Positions 1-8,085 of a DNA stretch of 64,000 nt are shown here, in pieces. Within the stretch, counting starts at the first letter, position 1; the number at the start of each line of letters is the position of its first letter. The stretch is from Pseudomonas sp. PSE14 (GTDB lineage: Bacteria; Pseudomonadota; Gammaproteobacteria; Pseudomonadales; Pseudomonadaceae): the NCBI RefSeq assembly GCF_029203285.1, contig NZ_CP115669.1, positions 4,216,001 through 4,280,000 of the forward strand, written 5' to 3'. The position numbers and the translations under genes were made by a program. Under the pieces are notes generated by a model that saw only the letters and a list, made by a program, of their open reading frames with translations, ran no database searches and was not told the origin of the DNA.

Positions 1-835
1 GCACATCCAGCGGTCCCGCCACCGGGAAGGCCGCTACCGGCGTGCCGCAGGCCAGCGCCTCGTACATCACCAGCCCCAGGGTATCGGTCCGCGAGGGGAA
101 CACCAGCACACTGGCGCTGCGATAGGCCGTTGCCAGCTCCTCGCCGTGGCGATAGCCGAGGAATTCCACCTGTGGATAACGCGCCTGCAGCTCCGCCCGC
201 TGCGGGCCGTCACCCACGACGCGCTTGCGGCCGGGCAGGTCGAGCTCCAGGAAGGCTTCGACATTCTTCTCCCGTGCCAGGCGCCCCACATACAGGAACA
301 CCGGCTCCGCCGCCGGCGCTCCTTCGCCCGGCTGGAAACGCCGCAGGTCGACCCCCTTGCGCCACAACGCCAGGCGCTCCAGGCCCCGCTCGGCAAAGGC
401 CTCGCGCATCCGCTCGCTGCTCACCAGCACGGCCTGGCTGGGTGCATGGAAGCGGCGCAGGAAGGCATAACCCCAGGACAGCGGCAACCAGGGCCAACGG
501 GTGCTCACGTATTCGGGAAAGCGCGTGTGGATGGCGCTGCTGAACCTCAGCCCCCGGCGCATCAGCCAGCGCCGGGCGGCCCAGCCCAGCGGCCCTTCCG
601 TGGCGAGATGGACGCAGTCGGGGGCGAATTCGGCGATCTTCTCGCCGACCTTCCACAGGTCCCAGGCCAGCGGAATCTCCGGATAGCTCGGGCAGGGTCG
701 ATGCCGGAAATCCAGCGGGGTGATCAGCCCGACAGCGTGACCGGCCCCTTCCAGCTCCGCCACCAGCGCCTTGAGGCTGGTGACCACGCCGTTGACCTGC
801 GGTAGCCAGGCATCGGTGACGGTCAGCAGCCTCAT
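1..835 (-). CDS. agt: Glycosyltransferase family 4, probable Agt (C-terminus outside window)
   Basis: The first 278 residues are visible; the 3' end lies beyond the left edge. The protein begins MRLLTVTDAWLPQVNGVV, the nucleotide-sugar GT4/GT-B start seen in SQD2-like enzymes. It has a second Rossmann half near residue 200 (LYVGRLAREKN) and the donor-site region TLGLVMYEALACGTPVAA. The ATG overlaps the stop of the metallophosphatase gene upstream (ATGA), so the two genes are translationally coupled. In Pseudomonas and rhizobia this pair (PlcP-Agt) replaces phospholipids with glycolipids when phosphate is scarce: PlcP releases diacylglycerol and Agt glycosylates it. The family call is direct from sequence. 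The specific Agt role is inferred from the neighbour and from the Pho box upstream of the pair. Another GT4 activity is possible. Confidence 0.8.
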   Translation of the reverse strand, partial: MRLLTVTDAWLPQVNGVVTSLKALVAELEGAGHAVGLITPLDFRHRPCPSYPEIPLAWDLWKVGEKIAEFAPDCVHLATEGPLGWAARRWLMRRGLRFSSAIHTRFPEYVSTRWPWLPLSWGYAFLRRFHAPSQAVLVSSERMREAFAERGLERLALWRKGVDLRRFQPGEGAPAAEPVFLYVGRLAREKNVEAFLELDLPGRKRVVGDGPQRAELQARYPQVEFLGYRHGEELATAYRSASVLVFPSRTDTLGLVMYEALACGTPVAAFPVAGPLDV

Positions 836-1641
836 GCCGCCGTCTCGATCGCCGCCAGCTCAGTGACCTGCGCCTGTTCCTCGGCCAGCCGGTAGAGCTG
901 GATGCTGCCGTCCCAGTGTTCGATCAGCGCGCTGCAGGATTCCACCCAGTCGCCGCAGTTGAGGTATTCCACCTCACCGATCTGGCGGATCTCCGCGTGG
1001 TGGATGTGCCCGCAGACCACGCCATTGAGGCCACGCTTGTGCACCTCGTGGGCGATGGCTTCCTCGAAGTCGCTGATGAAGTTCACCGCCGTCTTCACCT
1101 TGTGCTTGAGGTACGCCGACAGCGACCAGTAGCCATAGCCGTAGCGGCTGCGCCAATGGTTCAGCCAGCGGTTCAGCGTCAGGGTGAACTCGTAGGCCCA
1201 GTCGCCGAGGAACGCCAGCCACCTGTGGTAGCGGGTGATCACGTCGAACTGGTCGCCGTGGATCACCAGCAACTGGCGGCCGTCGGCGGTGGTGTGGACG
1301 ATCTCGTCCACCAGGCGGATGTTGCCCAGCAGCAGCGAGGAATAGCGCCGCAGGAATTCGTCGTGGTTGCCGGTGACGTAGATCACCTCGGTGCCGCGCT
1401 TGCTCATGGTCAGCAGGCGGCGGATCACGTTGGTGTGCGCCTGCGGCCAGTAGATGCCGCCGCGCAGTTTCCAGCCATCGATGATGTCGCCGACCAGGTA
1501 GATACGGTCGGCGTGGTAGCGCTTGAGGAAGCCGGCCAGATGCTCGGCCTGGCAATCGCGGGTGCCGAGGTGGACATCGGATATCCACAGGGTCCGTACC
1601 CGTTGTTTCTTCGTCGGCGTCATGCGTTGCGCGCTGCTCAT
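832..1641 (-). CDS. plcP: Calcineurin-like metallophosphoesterase, probable phospholipase PlcP
   Basis: A 269-residue metallophosphoesterase. The metal-binding motifs appear in order: DVHLG (D22, H24), GDIIDGW (about 51-57), GNHDE (about 91), HGDQFD (about 130) and GHIHHAE (about 213). The family resembles LpxH, but the DVHLGTRDCQ start and coupling to a GT4 gene fit PlcP, a phospholipase C that generates diacylglycerol for glycolipid synthesis under phosphate limitation. I chose ATG 1641 because GGAGG lies 8 nt upstream. A further in-frame ATG at 1671 has no ribosome-binding site and would leave almost no room between a Pho box (1698-1715) and the gene. The downstream glycosyltransferase overlaps by 4 nt. 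The alternative is another UDP-2,3-diacylglucosamine hydrolase-like phosphatase of unknown substrate. Confidence 0.82.
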   Translation of the reverse strand: MSSAQRMTPTKKQRVRTLWISDVHLGTRDCQAEHLAGFLKRYHADRIYLVGDIIDGWKLRGGIYWPQAHTNVIRRLLTMSKRGTEVIYVTGNHDEFLRRYSSLLLGNIRLVDEIVHTTADGRQLLVIHGDQFDVITRYHRWLAFLGDWAYEFTLTLNRWLNHWRSRYGYGYWSLSAYLKHKVKTAVNFISDFEEAIAHEVHKRGLNGVVCGHIHHAEIRQIGEVEYLNCGDWVESCSALIEHWDGSIQLYRLAEEQAQVTELAAIETAA

Positions 1642-1697
1642 CGTCGGCAACCTCCAGTGGGGTTTGTCCAATTTTCGGCGCGGGTGGTGAAGTGCAC

Positions 1698-1715
1698 ATG
1701 ACCGACTGGCGACAG
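1698..1715 (-). promoter_or_regulatory. Candidate Pho box upstream of plcP-agt
   Basis: Read on the minus strand the site is CTGTCGC, CAGT, CGGTCAT: two heptamers separated by exactly 4 bases. The PhoB consensus is CTGTCAT-N4-CTGTCAT. The first half matches 5 of 7 and the second 6 of 7. It lies 57 bp upstream of the preferred plcP start, where a PhoB site replacing a -35 element would be expected. The downstream -10 is weak by eye. Confidence 0.55.
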
Positions 1716-1782
1716 TCCCGTTACAACCCGTGCCGCGCTAGACTGGCGGCCTGCCCGACAGCGTCCCGGATGAGCAGCCCCG

Positions 1783-2547
1783 ATGAGCCAGATCCTCTCC
1801 CTGCGCAACTACAGCCACGACCACCTCGCCCACAGCCACAGCCATGCGCAACTGGTGCTGGGCCTTTCCGGCAGCCTGGACTTCGAGGTGGGCGGGCGCG
1901 GCAGCCTGGTGACCCGGCAGTGTTTCGCGGTGGTCCCGCGCGAAACCCACCACGCCTGCGCCAGCCCCGACGGCAGCCGTTGCCTGGTGGTCGATCTGGA
2001 CGACGAAGACGACCTGCTCGCGGGCCTCGGCCAGCACGCCGACGCCGGCCGCCGCCTGCTGGAAACCCCCGGCCAGCGCCTGCTCAACAACGACCAGGCG
2101 CAACTGGTGCATTGGCTGGCCAGCAGCTCGCTGCACGACCCGGTACTGGCGCGCCAGGGCGCGATCCTGCTGCTGGCCAGCCTCGCCGCCGGCCAGCAGC
2201 GCATCGAAGAACCGGCGCAACTGCCGCTGGCGAGCCTGGACAGCTACATCGACCGCCACGCCGCGCACCCGCTGCAGGTGGCCGACCTGGCGCGCCTCGC
2301 CGGCCTTTCCGCCGCGCGCTTCCACGCCCGCTTCCTCGCCGAGACCGGGCTGACGCCCATGGACTACGTGCGCCAGCGCCGCCTGCAACAGGCCCGTGAC
2401 CTGCTGCGCAGCACGCACCTGCCCATAGGCGAGATCGCCGCGCAGGTCGGCTACGCCTCGCAGAGCGCCTTCACCGCTGCGCTGGTGCGTCAGTTCGGCA
2501 CCACGGCGCGCCAACTGCGCCAGGAGGCGCGCGACAATTCCCGCTAG
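1783..2547 (+). CDS. AraC-family transcriptional regulator
   Basis: 254 residues. The N-terminal half is a cupin-like sensor domain; its HSHSHAQLVLGLSG stretch is the usual start of the AraC ligand fold. The C-terminal 100 residues hold two helix-turn-helix units: VADLARLAGLSAARFHARF (about 165-185) and IGEIAAQVGYASQSAFTAAL (about 215-235). That is a complete AraC DNA-binding domain. It is divergent from plcP, with about 140 bp between the starts, so it could act on either promoter. The ligand cannot be told from the sequence. It is not translationally linked to csaA downstream. Confidence 0.9.
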   Translation: MSQILSLRNYSHDHLAHSHSHAQLVLGLSGSLDFEVGGRGSLVTRQCFAVVPRETHHACASPDGSRCLVVDLDDEDDLLAGLGQHADAGRRLLETPGQRLLNNDQAQLVHWLASSSLHDPVLARQGAILLLASLAAGQQRIEEPAQLPLASLDSYIDRHAAHPLQVADLARLAGLSAARFHARFLAETGLTPMDYVRQRRLQQARDLLRSTHLPIGEIAAQVGYASQSAFTAALVRQFGTTARQLRQEARDNSR

Positions 2548-2622
2548 CCGCGCGACAGACAGCCACGCGCCCACGGCCTAGACTGCCGGCCATCGAACAG
2601 GCGACTACACAAGGAAACAGCG

Positions 2623-2964
2623 ATGTCGGCAGACACCATCGAATGGCAGGACTTCGAACGCGTCGAACTGCGCGTGGGCACCATCGTCCAGGCCGAACCC
2701 AATGTGAAGGCGCGCAAGCCCGCCTACATCCTCCAGGTGGACCTCGGCCCGCTGGGGCTCAAGACCTCCAGCGCGCAGATCACCGCACACTACGCCATCG
2801 AAGACCTTATCGGCCGCCAGGTGCTCTGCGTCTGCAACTTCGCGCCCAAGTCCATCGCCGGGGTGCGCTCGGAAGTGCTGGTCACCGGTGCCTACGACAG
2901 CGACGACAAGGTGGTGCTGGCCGGCTTCGACAAGCCGCTGCCCAATGGCGCACGGCTGGCCTGA
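2623..2964 (+). CDS. csaA: CsaA-type tRNA-binding domain chaperone
   Basis: 113 residues, the whole length of a stand-alone CsaA. It is a single OB-fold tRNA-binding domain of the kind found at the end of MetRS. Typical features are the DFERVELRVGTIVQAEPN start, the KTSSAQITAHY centre and FAPKSIAGVRSEVLVTGAYD near the end. CsaA of Bacillus binds tRNA-like folds and was described as a secretion chaperone; the role in Pseudomonas is not established. The start has AAGGA 7 nt upstream of the ATG. It is probably transcribed on its own from the 75-bp gap after the AraC gene. Confidence 0.88.
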   Translation: MSADTIEWQDFERVELRVGTIVQAEPNVKARKPAYILQVDLGPLGLKTSSAQITAHYAIEDLIGRQVLCVCNFAPKSIAGVRSEVLVTGAYDSDDKVVLAGFDKPLPNGARLA

Positions 2965-3051
2965 CTTGAGCTTCACCGCAAGCCGGCTGCTCCGGCGCGC
3001 TTTCTTCCTTTCCATCAAGGTCCCGCCACGGCAGTCGGCGGGTTCGCAGGC

Positions 3052-3918
3052 ATGATTTCCGTTTCCCGACTCACTCCCCGCGGCGCCCTGCTCGGCCTGC
3101 ATATCGGCGCCCTGATGTTCGGCCTGTCCGGCATCTTCGGCAAACTCATCCTCGCCGGCCCCCTGGTCATCGTCTTCGGCCGCGCGCTGTTCGGCTCGCT
3201 GTCGCTGGCGGCAGTGTTCGCCAGGCACCTGCGCGAGCAGCAAAGGCCTACGCTGAAACAGGTGGCCATGCTGGTCGGCGGCGGTGTGCTGCTGTGTACC
3301 CACTGGCTGACCTTTTTCCTCGCAGTGAAGGTCGGTAACGTCGCCGTCGCCACCCTTGGCTTCGCCAGCTTCCCCGCTTTCACCGTGCTGCTGGAAGGGC
3401 TGCTGTTCCGCGAACGCATCCGCAAGGGTGAATACGGGGTGGTGGCGCTGGTGTGCATCGGCCTGGTGATGGTCACTCCAACCCTGGACCTGCGCGACGG
3501 CGCCACCGCCGGGCTGCTCTGGGGCACCCTCTCCGGCCTGCTGTTCGCCCTGCTGTCGCTGGCCAACCGGGTGAGCGTGCGTGGTATCGACCCGATCCAG
3601 GCGGCGCTGTGCCAGAACCTGACCATCATCGCCTGCCTGCTGCCGCTGGTGTTCGTCGAGCTGCCGTCGGTGCGCGGCATGGACTGGCTGTGGCTGGTAC
3701 TGCTGGGCGTGCTCTGCACCGGCGTCGCCCACAGCCTGTTCGTCGCCAGCCTGCGGCTGATCAAGGCACGCACGGCGGCGGTGATTTTCGCCCTGGAGCC
3801 GGTCTACGGCATCGCCTTCGCCACCGTGCTGTTCGGCGAAGCACCAAGCCTGCGCATGCTGGCGGGCGGCGCGCTGATCATCTTCGCCACCTTCCTCAGC
3901 GCGCGCGGATCGCACTGA
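3052..3918 (+). CDS. EamA/DMT-superfamily membrane transporter
   Basis: 288 residues made almost entirely of membrane segments, about ten helices in two repeated halves. This is the drug/metabolite transporter (EamA) layout. The first half contains GLSGIFGKLILAGPLVIVFGRALFGSL and the second contains the paired motif ALEPVYGIAFATVLFGEAPSLRMLAGGALI, typical of the second EamA domain. The substrate is unknown; relatives export amino acids or metabolites. A REPIN begins 4 bp after the stop codon. Confidence 0.88.
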   Translation: MISVSRLTPRGALLGLHIGALMFGLSGIFGKLILAGPLVIVFGRALFGSLSLAAVFARHLREQQRPTLKQVAMLVGGGVLLCTHWLTFFLAVKVGNVAVATLGFASFPAFTVLLEGLLFRERIRKGEYGVVALVCIGLVMVTPTLDLRDGATAGLLWGTLSGLLFALLSLANRVSVRGIDPIQAALCQNLTIIACLLPLVFVELPSVRGMDWLWLVLLGVLCTGVAHSLFVASLRLIKARTAAVIFALEPVYGIAFATVLFGEAPSLRMLAGGALIIFATFLSARGSH

Positions 3919-3922
3919 CCCC

Positions 3923-4075
3923 GTAGGGCGTACAACCGTTCGCGGTTGTACGCCGATACACCGTGCTCATTATCGGCGCCATTGCCGAGCTCGGAACGGT
4001 GGTTTGGGGGCAACCCCCGACGTGCTCGGGTGCCATGGTCAAACGGCGTATAACGTCGAACGTTATACGCCCTAC
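3923..4075. repeat. REPIN, family 1 (GTAGGGCGTA), copy A
   Basis: Two palindromic REP units face each other. Unit 1 (3923-3954) starts GTAGG and then forms a perfect 12-bp stem, GGCGTACAACCG, around a TTCG loop. Unit 2 (4045-4075, inverted) forms a perfect 12-bp stem, GGCGTATAACGT, around a 3-nt loop and ends CCCTAC, the inverse of the GTAGG head. The spacer is 90 bp. The same arrangement recurs at 30882-31009 and 46728-46812. No REP-associated tyrosine transposase gene is in the window. Confidence 0.9.
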
Positions 4076-4104
4076 GTCACTGGGCTCCGCGTTCTCGCGA
4101 ATCC

Positions 4105-4199
4105 AATAAAAAGGCCGCTTCGCAGCATGCGGATTTCGAGTCCTTGCCCCGGGGAGGGATTGCCAAGGATTCCTCGCATGACAGCCTGCGAAGCGGCCT
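4105..4199 (-). terminator. Large structured hairpin with T-tract; rfaD terminator or small RNA
   Basis: On the minus strand a perfect 13-bp stem (4187-4199 with 4112-4124, AGGCCGCTTCGCA/TGCGAAGCGGCCT) is followed at once by TTTTTATT (to 4105). Inside it are two further nested helices, CATGCG/CGCATG and TCCTTG/CAAGGA, so the 62-nt loop is itself folded. The T-run makes it a Rho-independent terminator for minus-strand transcription, which could come from rfaD (stop at 4353) or from a separate small RNA starting between 4200 and 4345. The rest of the gap 4076-4352 has no coding signal; it holds a 10-bp direct repeat ACTGGGTAAA at 4313 and 4324. Confidence 0.5.
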
Positions 4200-4352
4200 G
4201 TCCGGTGACGGCTCTCATGTTTCAGGAGCCTCGGTTGACGCGGTATCGGGCGGACCGATGTCCGCCGCTCTGAGTGCAATGATCGCGTGTTCCCCCGTCC
4301 TTGAGTGTCAGCACTGGGTAAAGACTGGGTAAAACCGGCAATACATGCCGTC

Positions 4353-5345
4353 TCAGGCTTGCTCCAGCAGCCAGCGGCAATACCGCTCCACGCCCTCCTC
4401 CACGCCCAGCATCGGCTCGCGATAACCCGCCTCGCGAAGGAAATCGATATCGGCGCAGGTGTAGCACTGGTACTTGCCGCGCAGCTCATCCGGAAATGCG
4501 GTGTACTCCAGCAGCCCGGCGCGAATCGCCGCATCCAGGGTCAGCGGCTGCAGGTCCTCTTGCGCGCGCAGGGTGTTGATCACCGCCAGCGCCACGTCGT
4601 TGAACGGCTGCGCACGGCCACTGCCCAGGTTGAAGATGCCGCTGCGCTCGGGGTGGTCGAGGAAGTACAGGTTGACCCTGGCCACGTCCTCCACTGAGAC
4701 GAAGTCGCGCAGGTGACCGCCCGCCGGATAGTCGCCGTATTCACCGAACAGCTTCACCTTTCCGGTCTCGCGGAACTGGTTGAAGCAGTGGAAGGCCACC
4801 GAGGCCATGCGTCCCTTGTGCTGCTCGCGCGGGCCGTAGACGTTGAAGTAGCGGAAGCCCGCCACCTGGCTGCGCGCGGTGGGCAGCACCTTGCGCACCC
4901 GCTGGTCGAAGAGGAATTTCGAATAGCCGTAGACGTTCAACGGGCGCTCGCACGAGCGCATTTCGCGGAACTCAAGCCCACCGCCGTACACCGCCGCCGA
5001 CGAGGCATAGAGAAACGGCACGCCCAGCGACAGGCTGGCGTCCAGCAGATCGCAACTGTAGCGGTAGTTGTTGTCCATCATGTAGCGCCCGTCGCGCTCC
5101 ATGGTGCTGGAGCAGGCGCCCTGGTGCAGCAGCGCACGCACCACGCCGAAGTCGCCCCGGGCATAGCGCTCGATGAAGTCGCGCTTGTCCAGGTAATCGC
5201 TGATGTCGCAGTCGGCGAGGTTGGCGAACTTGTCGCCATCGGTCAGATCGTCGACCGCGATGATGTCGGCCTCGCCGCGCGCGTTCAGCGCCTTGACGAG
5301 GTTGCTGCCAATGAAACCGGCAGCGCCAGTGACGATGATGCTCAT
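4353..5345 (-). CDS. rfaD: ADP-L-glycero-D-manno-heptose-6-epimerase
   Basis: 330 residues of an extended short-chain dehydrogenase fold. The NADP-binding motif GAAGFIGSN is at residues 6-14; SSAAVYGG (about 115) and [10 protein letters not shown] (YxxxK, about 140) form the active site. The protein converts ADP-D-glycero- to ADP-L-glycero-manno-heptose, the precursor of the inner-core heptoses of LPS, in the cytoplasm. I start it at ATG 5345 ([11 protein letters not shown]), which has AGGGGA 8 nt upstream; a second ATG at 5354 would add three residues but its GGGG is directly adjacent. It is a single gene, not in an LPS cluster. Confidence 0.95.
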   Translation of the reverse strand: MSIIVTGAAGFIGSNLVKALNARGEADIIAVDDLTDGDKFANLADCDISDYLDKRDFIERYARGDFGVVRALLHQGACSSTMERDGRYMMDNNYRYSCDLLDASLSLGVPFLYASSAAVYGGGLEFREMRSCERPLNVYGYSKFLFDQRVRKVLPTARSQVAGFRYFNVYGPREQHKGRMASVAFHCFNQFRETGKVKLFGEYGDYPAGGHLRDFVSVEDVARVNLYFLDHPERSGIFNLGSGRAQPFNDVALAVINTLRAQEDLQPLTLDAAIRAGLLEYTAFPDELRGKYQCYTCADIDFLREAGYREPMLGVEEGVERYCRWLLEQA

Positions 5346-5454
5346 GTCAGGCATCCCCTGCGGAGAATGGATGCCTCAGACTACGAGTGGTAGGGGCGTA
5401 CCCCGTTGACATGCAGCAAGGAAGTTAGCCTGCTATCGAAATGATCTTCTCGAT

Positions 5455-5739
5455 TCACGACCGGTCGTTGTGCCCCAGGTCGCGTTGCGGATCGATGCGG
5501 TCGCGCACGCGCTGCTTGAGCACCTTGGCCTCGGGGAAACCGCCGTCGGCCTTGCGCTCCCAGATCTGTTCGCCATCGCAACTGATATGGAAAACCCCGC
5601 CAGTGCCGGGCACCAGGCTGACCTTGCCCAGGTCGTCGCCGAAGGTGCTCAGCAGTTCCTGCGCGAGCCACGCGGCGCGCAGCAGCCACTGGCACTGGGT
5701 GCAATAGGTGATGACGATTTCGGCTTTGGCTTCGGACAT
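5455..5739 (-). CDS. Rdx/SelW-SelT-SelH family thioredoxin-like protein
   Basis: 94 residues. The N-terminus ITYCTQCQWLLRAAWLAQELL carries a CxxC redox motif (C13, C16) where animal SelW has Cys-x-x-Sec. The centre VPGTGGVFHISCDGEQIWERK and the following DGGFPEAKVLKQRVRDRI are the hallmark of the Rdx family. These proteins have a thioredoxin-like fold and are thought to take part in thiol redox reactions; the bacterial substrate is unknown. It diverges from plpD, and the 68-bp gap must hold both promoters. Confidence 0.88.
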   Translation of the reverse strand: MSEAKAEIVITYCTQCQWLLRAAWLAQELLSTFGDDLGKVSLVPGTGGVFHISCDGEQIWERKADGGFPEAKVLKQRVRDRIDPQRDLGHNDRS

Positions 5740-5807
5740 GAATCAGACCCTGCTGTAGGACGCGCACCTATAATACCGGCCCATACGCCTATCCGGATGT
5801 TTCTGTC

Positions 5808-8012
5808 ATGCGCCGCCTGCTGTTCGCCCTGCTCCTGCTCCTGCCCCTCGGCGCCCTGGCGGCCAACCCGCCGCCGAAGATCGGGCTGGTGCTCTCCGGC
5901 GGCGCGGCCCGGGGCCTGGCGCACATCGGTGTGCTCAAGGCACTGGACGAACAGGGCATTCACGTCGACGCCATCGCCGGCACCAGCATGGGCGCGGTGA
6001 TCGGTGGGCTCTATGCGGCGGGCTACACGCCCAAGGAACTGGAGACGCTGGCCCTGGGCCTGGACTGGCAACAGGCGCTGTCCGACTCCCCGCCACGGGT
6101 CGACATGCCCTTCCGGCGCAAGCAGGACGACCGCGACTTCCTGGTGAAGCAGAAGCTCAGCTTCCGCGACGACGGCACCCTGGGCCTGCCCCTGGGTGCG
6201 ATCCAGGGCCAGAACCTGTCGATGCTGCTGGAAAGCCTGCTGGTGCACACCAGCGACACCCGCGACTTCGACAAGCTGGCCATCCCCTTCCGCGCGGTAG
6301 CCACCGATATCGCCACCGGCGAAAAGGTCGTGTTCGACAAGGGCCACCTGCCCCAGGCGATCCGCGCCAGCATGTCGATTCCGGCGGTGTTCGCGCCGGT
6401 GGACGTGAACGGCAAGCTGCTGGTGGACGGCGGCATGGTCGACAACATCCCGGTGGACGTGGCGCGGAAGATGGGCGTCGACGTCGTCATCGTGGTCGAC
6501 ATCGGCAACCCGCTGCTGGACCGCAAGCAACTGACCACTGTGGTGGACATGCTCAACCAGTCCGTCACCCTGATGACCCGCAAGAACTCCGAGGCGCAGC
6601 TGGCCACCCTGACCGCCATCGACGTGCTGATCCAGCCGCCGCTCAGCGGCTACAGCTCCGCCGACTTCGGCAAGGTGCCGCAACTGATCGACGCCGGCTA
6701 CCGCGCCACCACCATCCTCGCGCCGCGCCTGGCCAGCCTGCGCCAGAGCGAGGACGAACACGCCCTGGCGCTGAACCAGGCACGCACGCCGGGCGAGCGC
6801 CAGCCGGTGATCAACCGCATCGAGGTGGAGAACAACTCCAAGGTCAGCGACGACGTCATCCGCCACTACATCCGCCAACCGCTGGGCGAACGCCTGGACC
6901 TCGAACGCCTGCAGCGCGACATGAGCACCCTCTACGGCCTGGACTACTTCGATCAGGTGCAATACCGCGTGGTGCATCACAAGGCGGGCAAAGATGGCAA
7001 GGACGGCAACGCCCTGGTGATCCACGCGTACGGCAAGCGCGGCGGCACCGACTACCTGCGCCTGGGCCTGAGCCTCTCCGACGACCTGCGCGGCGACAGC
7101 ACCTTCAACGTTGGCGCCAGCTATCGCATGAATGGCATCAACCGCCTGGGCGCGGAATGGCTGACCCGCCTGCAGATCGGCGACCATCAGGAGCTCTACA
7201 GCGAGTTCTACCAGCCGCTGGACGTGGGCTCGCGCTACTTCGTCGCGCCCTTCCTGTTCAACGAGGCGCAGAACGTCGAGGCGACCGACGACAACGACCC
7301 CATCGCCGAGTACCGGCTGGAGCGCTACGGCTACGGCCTCAACCTCGGTCGGCAGATCGCCAACAACGGCGAGATCCGCTTCGGCGTGGCCCAGGCCTAC
7401 GGCAAGGCCGACGTGCGCGTGGGCGAGCAGGACCTGCCCAACTACCACTTCAACGAAGGCTACGCCGAACTCAAGTACTCCTTCGACACCATGGACAACG
7501 TCGACTTCCCACGCGAAGGCGAAAACATCCAGACCGCCTTCCGCGAGCACACCCCCTCGCTGGGCGACGACGACCGCTACCGGCAGTGGGATATCCGCCT
7601 GGACAAGGCCCTGAGCAGCGGTCCGGACACCTTCGTGCTGGGCGGCGGCTATGGTCGCACCATCGACGACGCCAACGTGGTGGTGTCGAGCTTCCTGCTC
7701 GGCGGCGCCCGCCAGCTCTCAGGCTACCGCCAGGATGCCCTGGCCGGGCAGAACTACAGCCTGGGCCGGGTCATCTACTACCGGCGCATGACCGAGCGCT
7801 CCTTCCTGCCGCTGGACTTCCCCTTCTACCTCGGCGGCAGCCTGGAGCGCGGCCGGGTGTGGAACAACGACAACAGCTACGACACCGGCTACATCAACGC
7901 CGGCAGCATCCTGATGGGCTTCGAAACGCCGCTGGGGCCGCTGTCCTTCAGCTACGGTCTGAACAACGCCAGCGAGCATGCGGTGTATGTCAACCTGGGG
8001 CGGAATTTCTAA
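5808..8012 (+). CDS. plpD: Patatin-like phospholipase, type Vd autotransporter PlpD
   Basis: 734 residues. The signal peptide is residues 1-19 (ALA-A). The patatin lipase domain follows: oxyanion loop GGAARG (31-36), nucleophile GTSMG (S60) and the Asp of DGGMVDN near residue 208, together the Ser-Asp dyad. A POTRA-like linker (INRIEVENNSKVSDDVIRHYI, about 325-345) leads into a 16-stranded Omp85-type barrel ending VYVNLGRNF, with the terminal Phe needed for BAM recognition. This order is the definition of type Vd secretion, in which the barrel exports the lipase. Homologues hydrolyse phospholipids and bind phosphoinositides. All catalytic residues are present, so an active enzyme is expected. 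Confidence 0.94.
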   Translation: MRRLLFALLLLLPLGALAANPPPKIGLVLSGGAARGLAHIGVLKALDEQGIHVDAIAGTSMGAVIGGLYAAGYTPKELETLALGLDWQQALSDSPPRVDMPFRRKQDDRDFLVKQKLSFRDDGTLGLPLGAIQGQNLSMLLESLLVHTSDTRDFDKLAIPFRAVATDIATGEKVVFDKGHLPQAIRASMSIPAVFAPVDVNGKLLVDGGMVDNIPVDVARKMGVDVVIVVDIGNPLLDRKQLTTVVDMLNQSVTLMTRKNSEAQLATLTAIDVLIQPPLSGYSSADFGKVPQLIDAGYRATTILAPRLASLRQSEDEHALALNQARTPGERQPVINRIEVENNSKVSDDVIRHYIRQPLGERLDLERLQRDMSTLYGLDYFDQVQYRVVHHKAGKDGKDGNALVIHAYGKRGGTDYLRLGLSLSDDLRGDSTFNVGASYRMNGINRLGAEWLTRLQIGDHQELYSEFYQPLDVGSRYFVAPFLFNEAQNVEATDDNDPIAEYRLERYGYGLNLGRQIANNGEIRFGVAQAYGKADVRVGEQDLPNYHFNEGYAELKYSFDTMDNVDFPREGENIQTAFREHTPSLGDDDRYRQWDIRLDKALSSGPDTFVLGGGYGRTIDDANVVVSSFLLGGARQLSGYRQDALAGQNYSLGRVIYYRRMTERSFLPLDFPFYLGGSLERGRVWNNDNSYDTGYINAGSILMGFETPLGPLSFSYGLNNASEHAVYVNLGRNF

Positions 8013-8022
8013 GCGCTGCGAT

Positions 8023-8054
8023 GTAGGGCGTACAACCGTTCGCGGTTGTACGCC
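8023..8054. repeat. REP unit, family 1, solitary copy B
   Basis: Identical to unit 1 of the REPINs at 3923, 30882 and 46728: GTAGG head, 12-bp stem GGCGTACAACCG and TTCG loop. It lies 10 bp after the plpD stop. No inverted partner follows; instead a composite MITE-like element starts about 30 bp downstream. Confidence 0.88.
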
Positions 8055-8085
8055 GTTACACCACGCCTGAGTTTGGCGCCCATAC

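Noticed and set aside
4126-4170. Sequence with a tRNA T-arm-like GGATTTCGAGTCC
   Set aside because: The T stem does not pair for 5 bp and no D-arm, anticodon arm or CCA end is present; it is the inner part of the hairpin downstream of rfaD.
4313-4333. Direct repeat ACTGGGTAAA twice, possible att site
   Set aside because: Only 10 bp, 1 bp apart, and no integrase or prophage gene in the region.
5649-7550. Very long open frame antisense to plpD (633 codons)
   Set aside because: High GC produces long antisense frames without stops; it is rich in Ala, Val, Gln and His and covers the clearly recognised plpD in the other strand.
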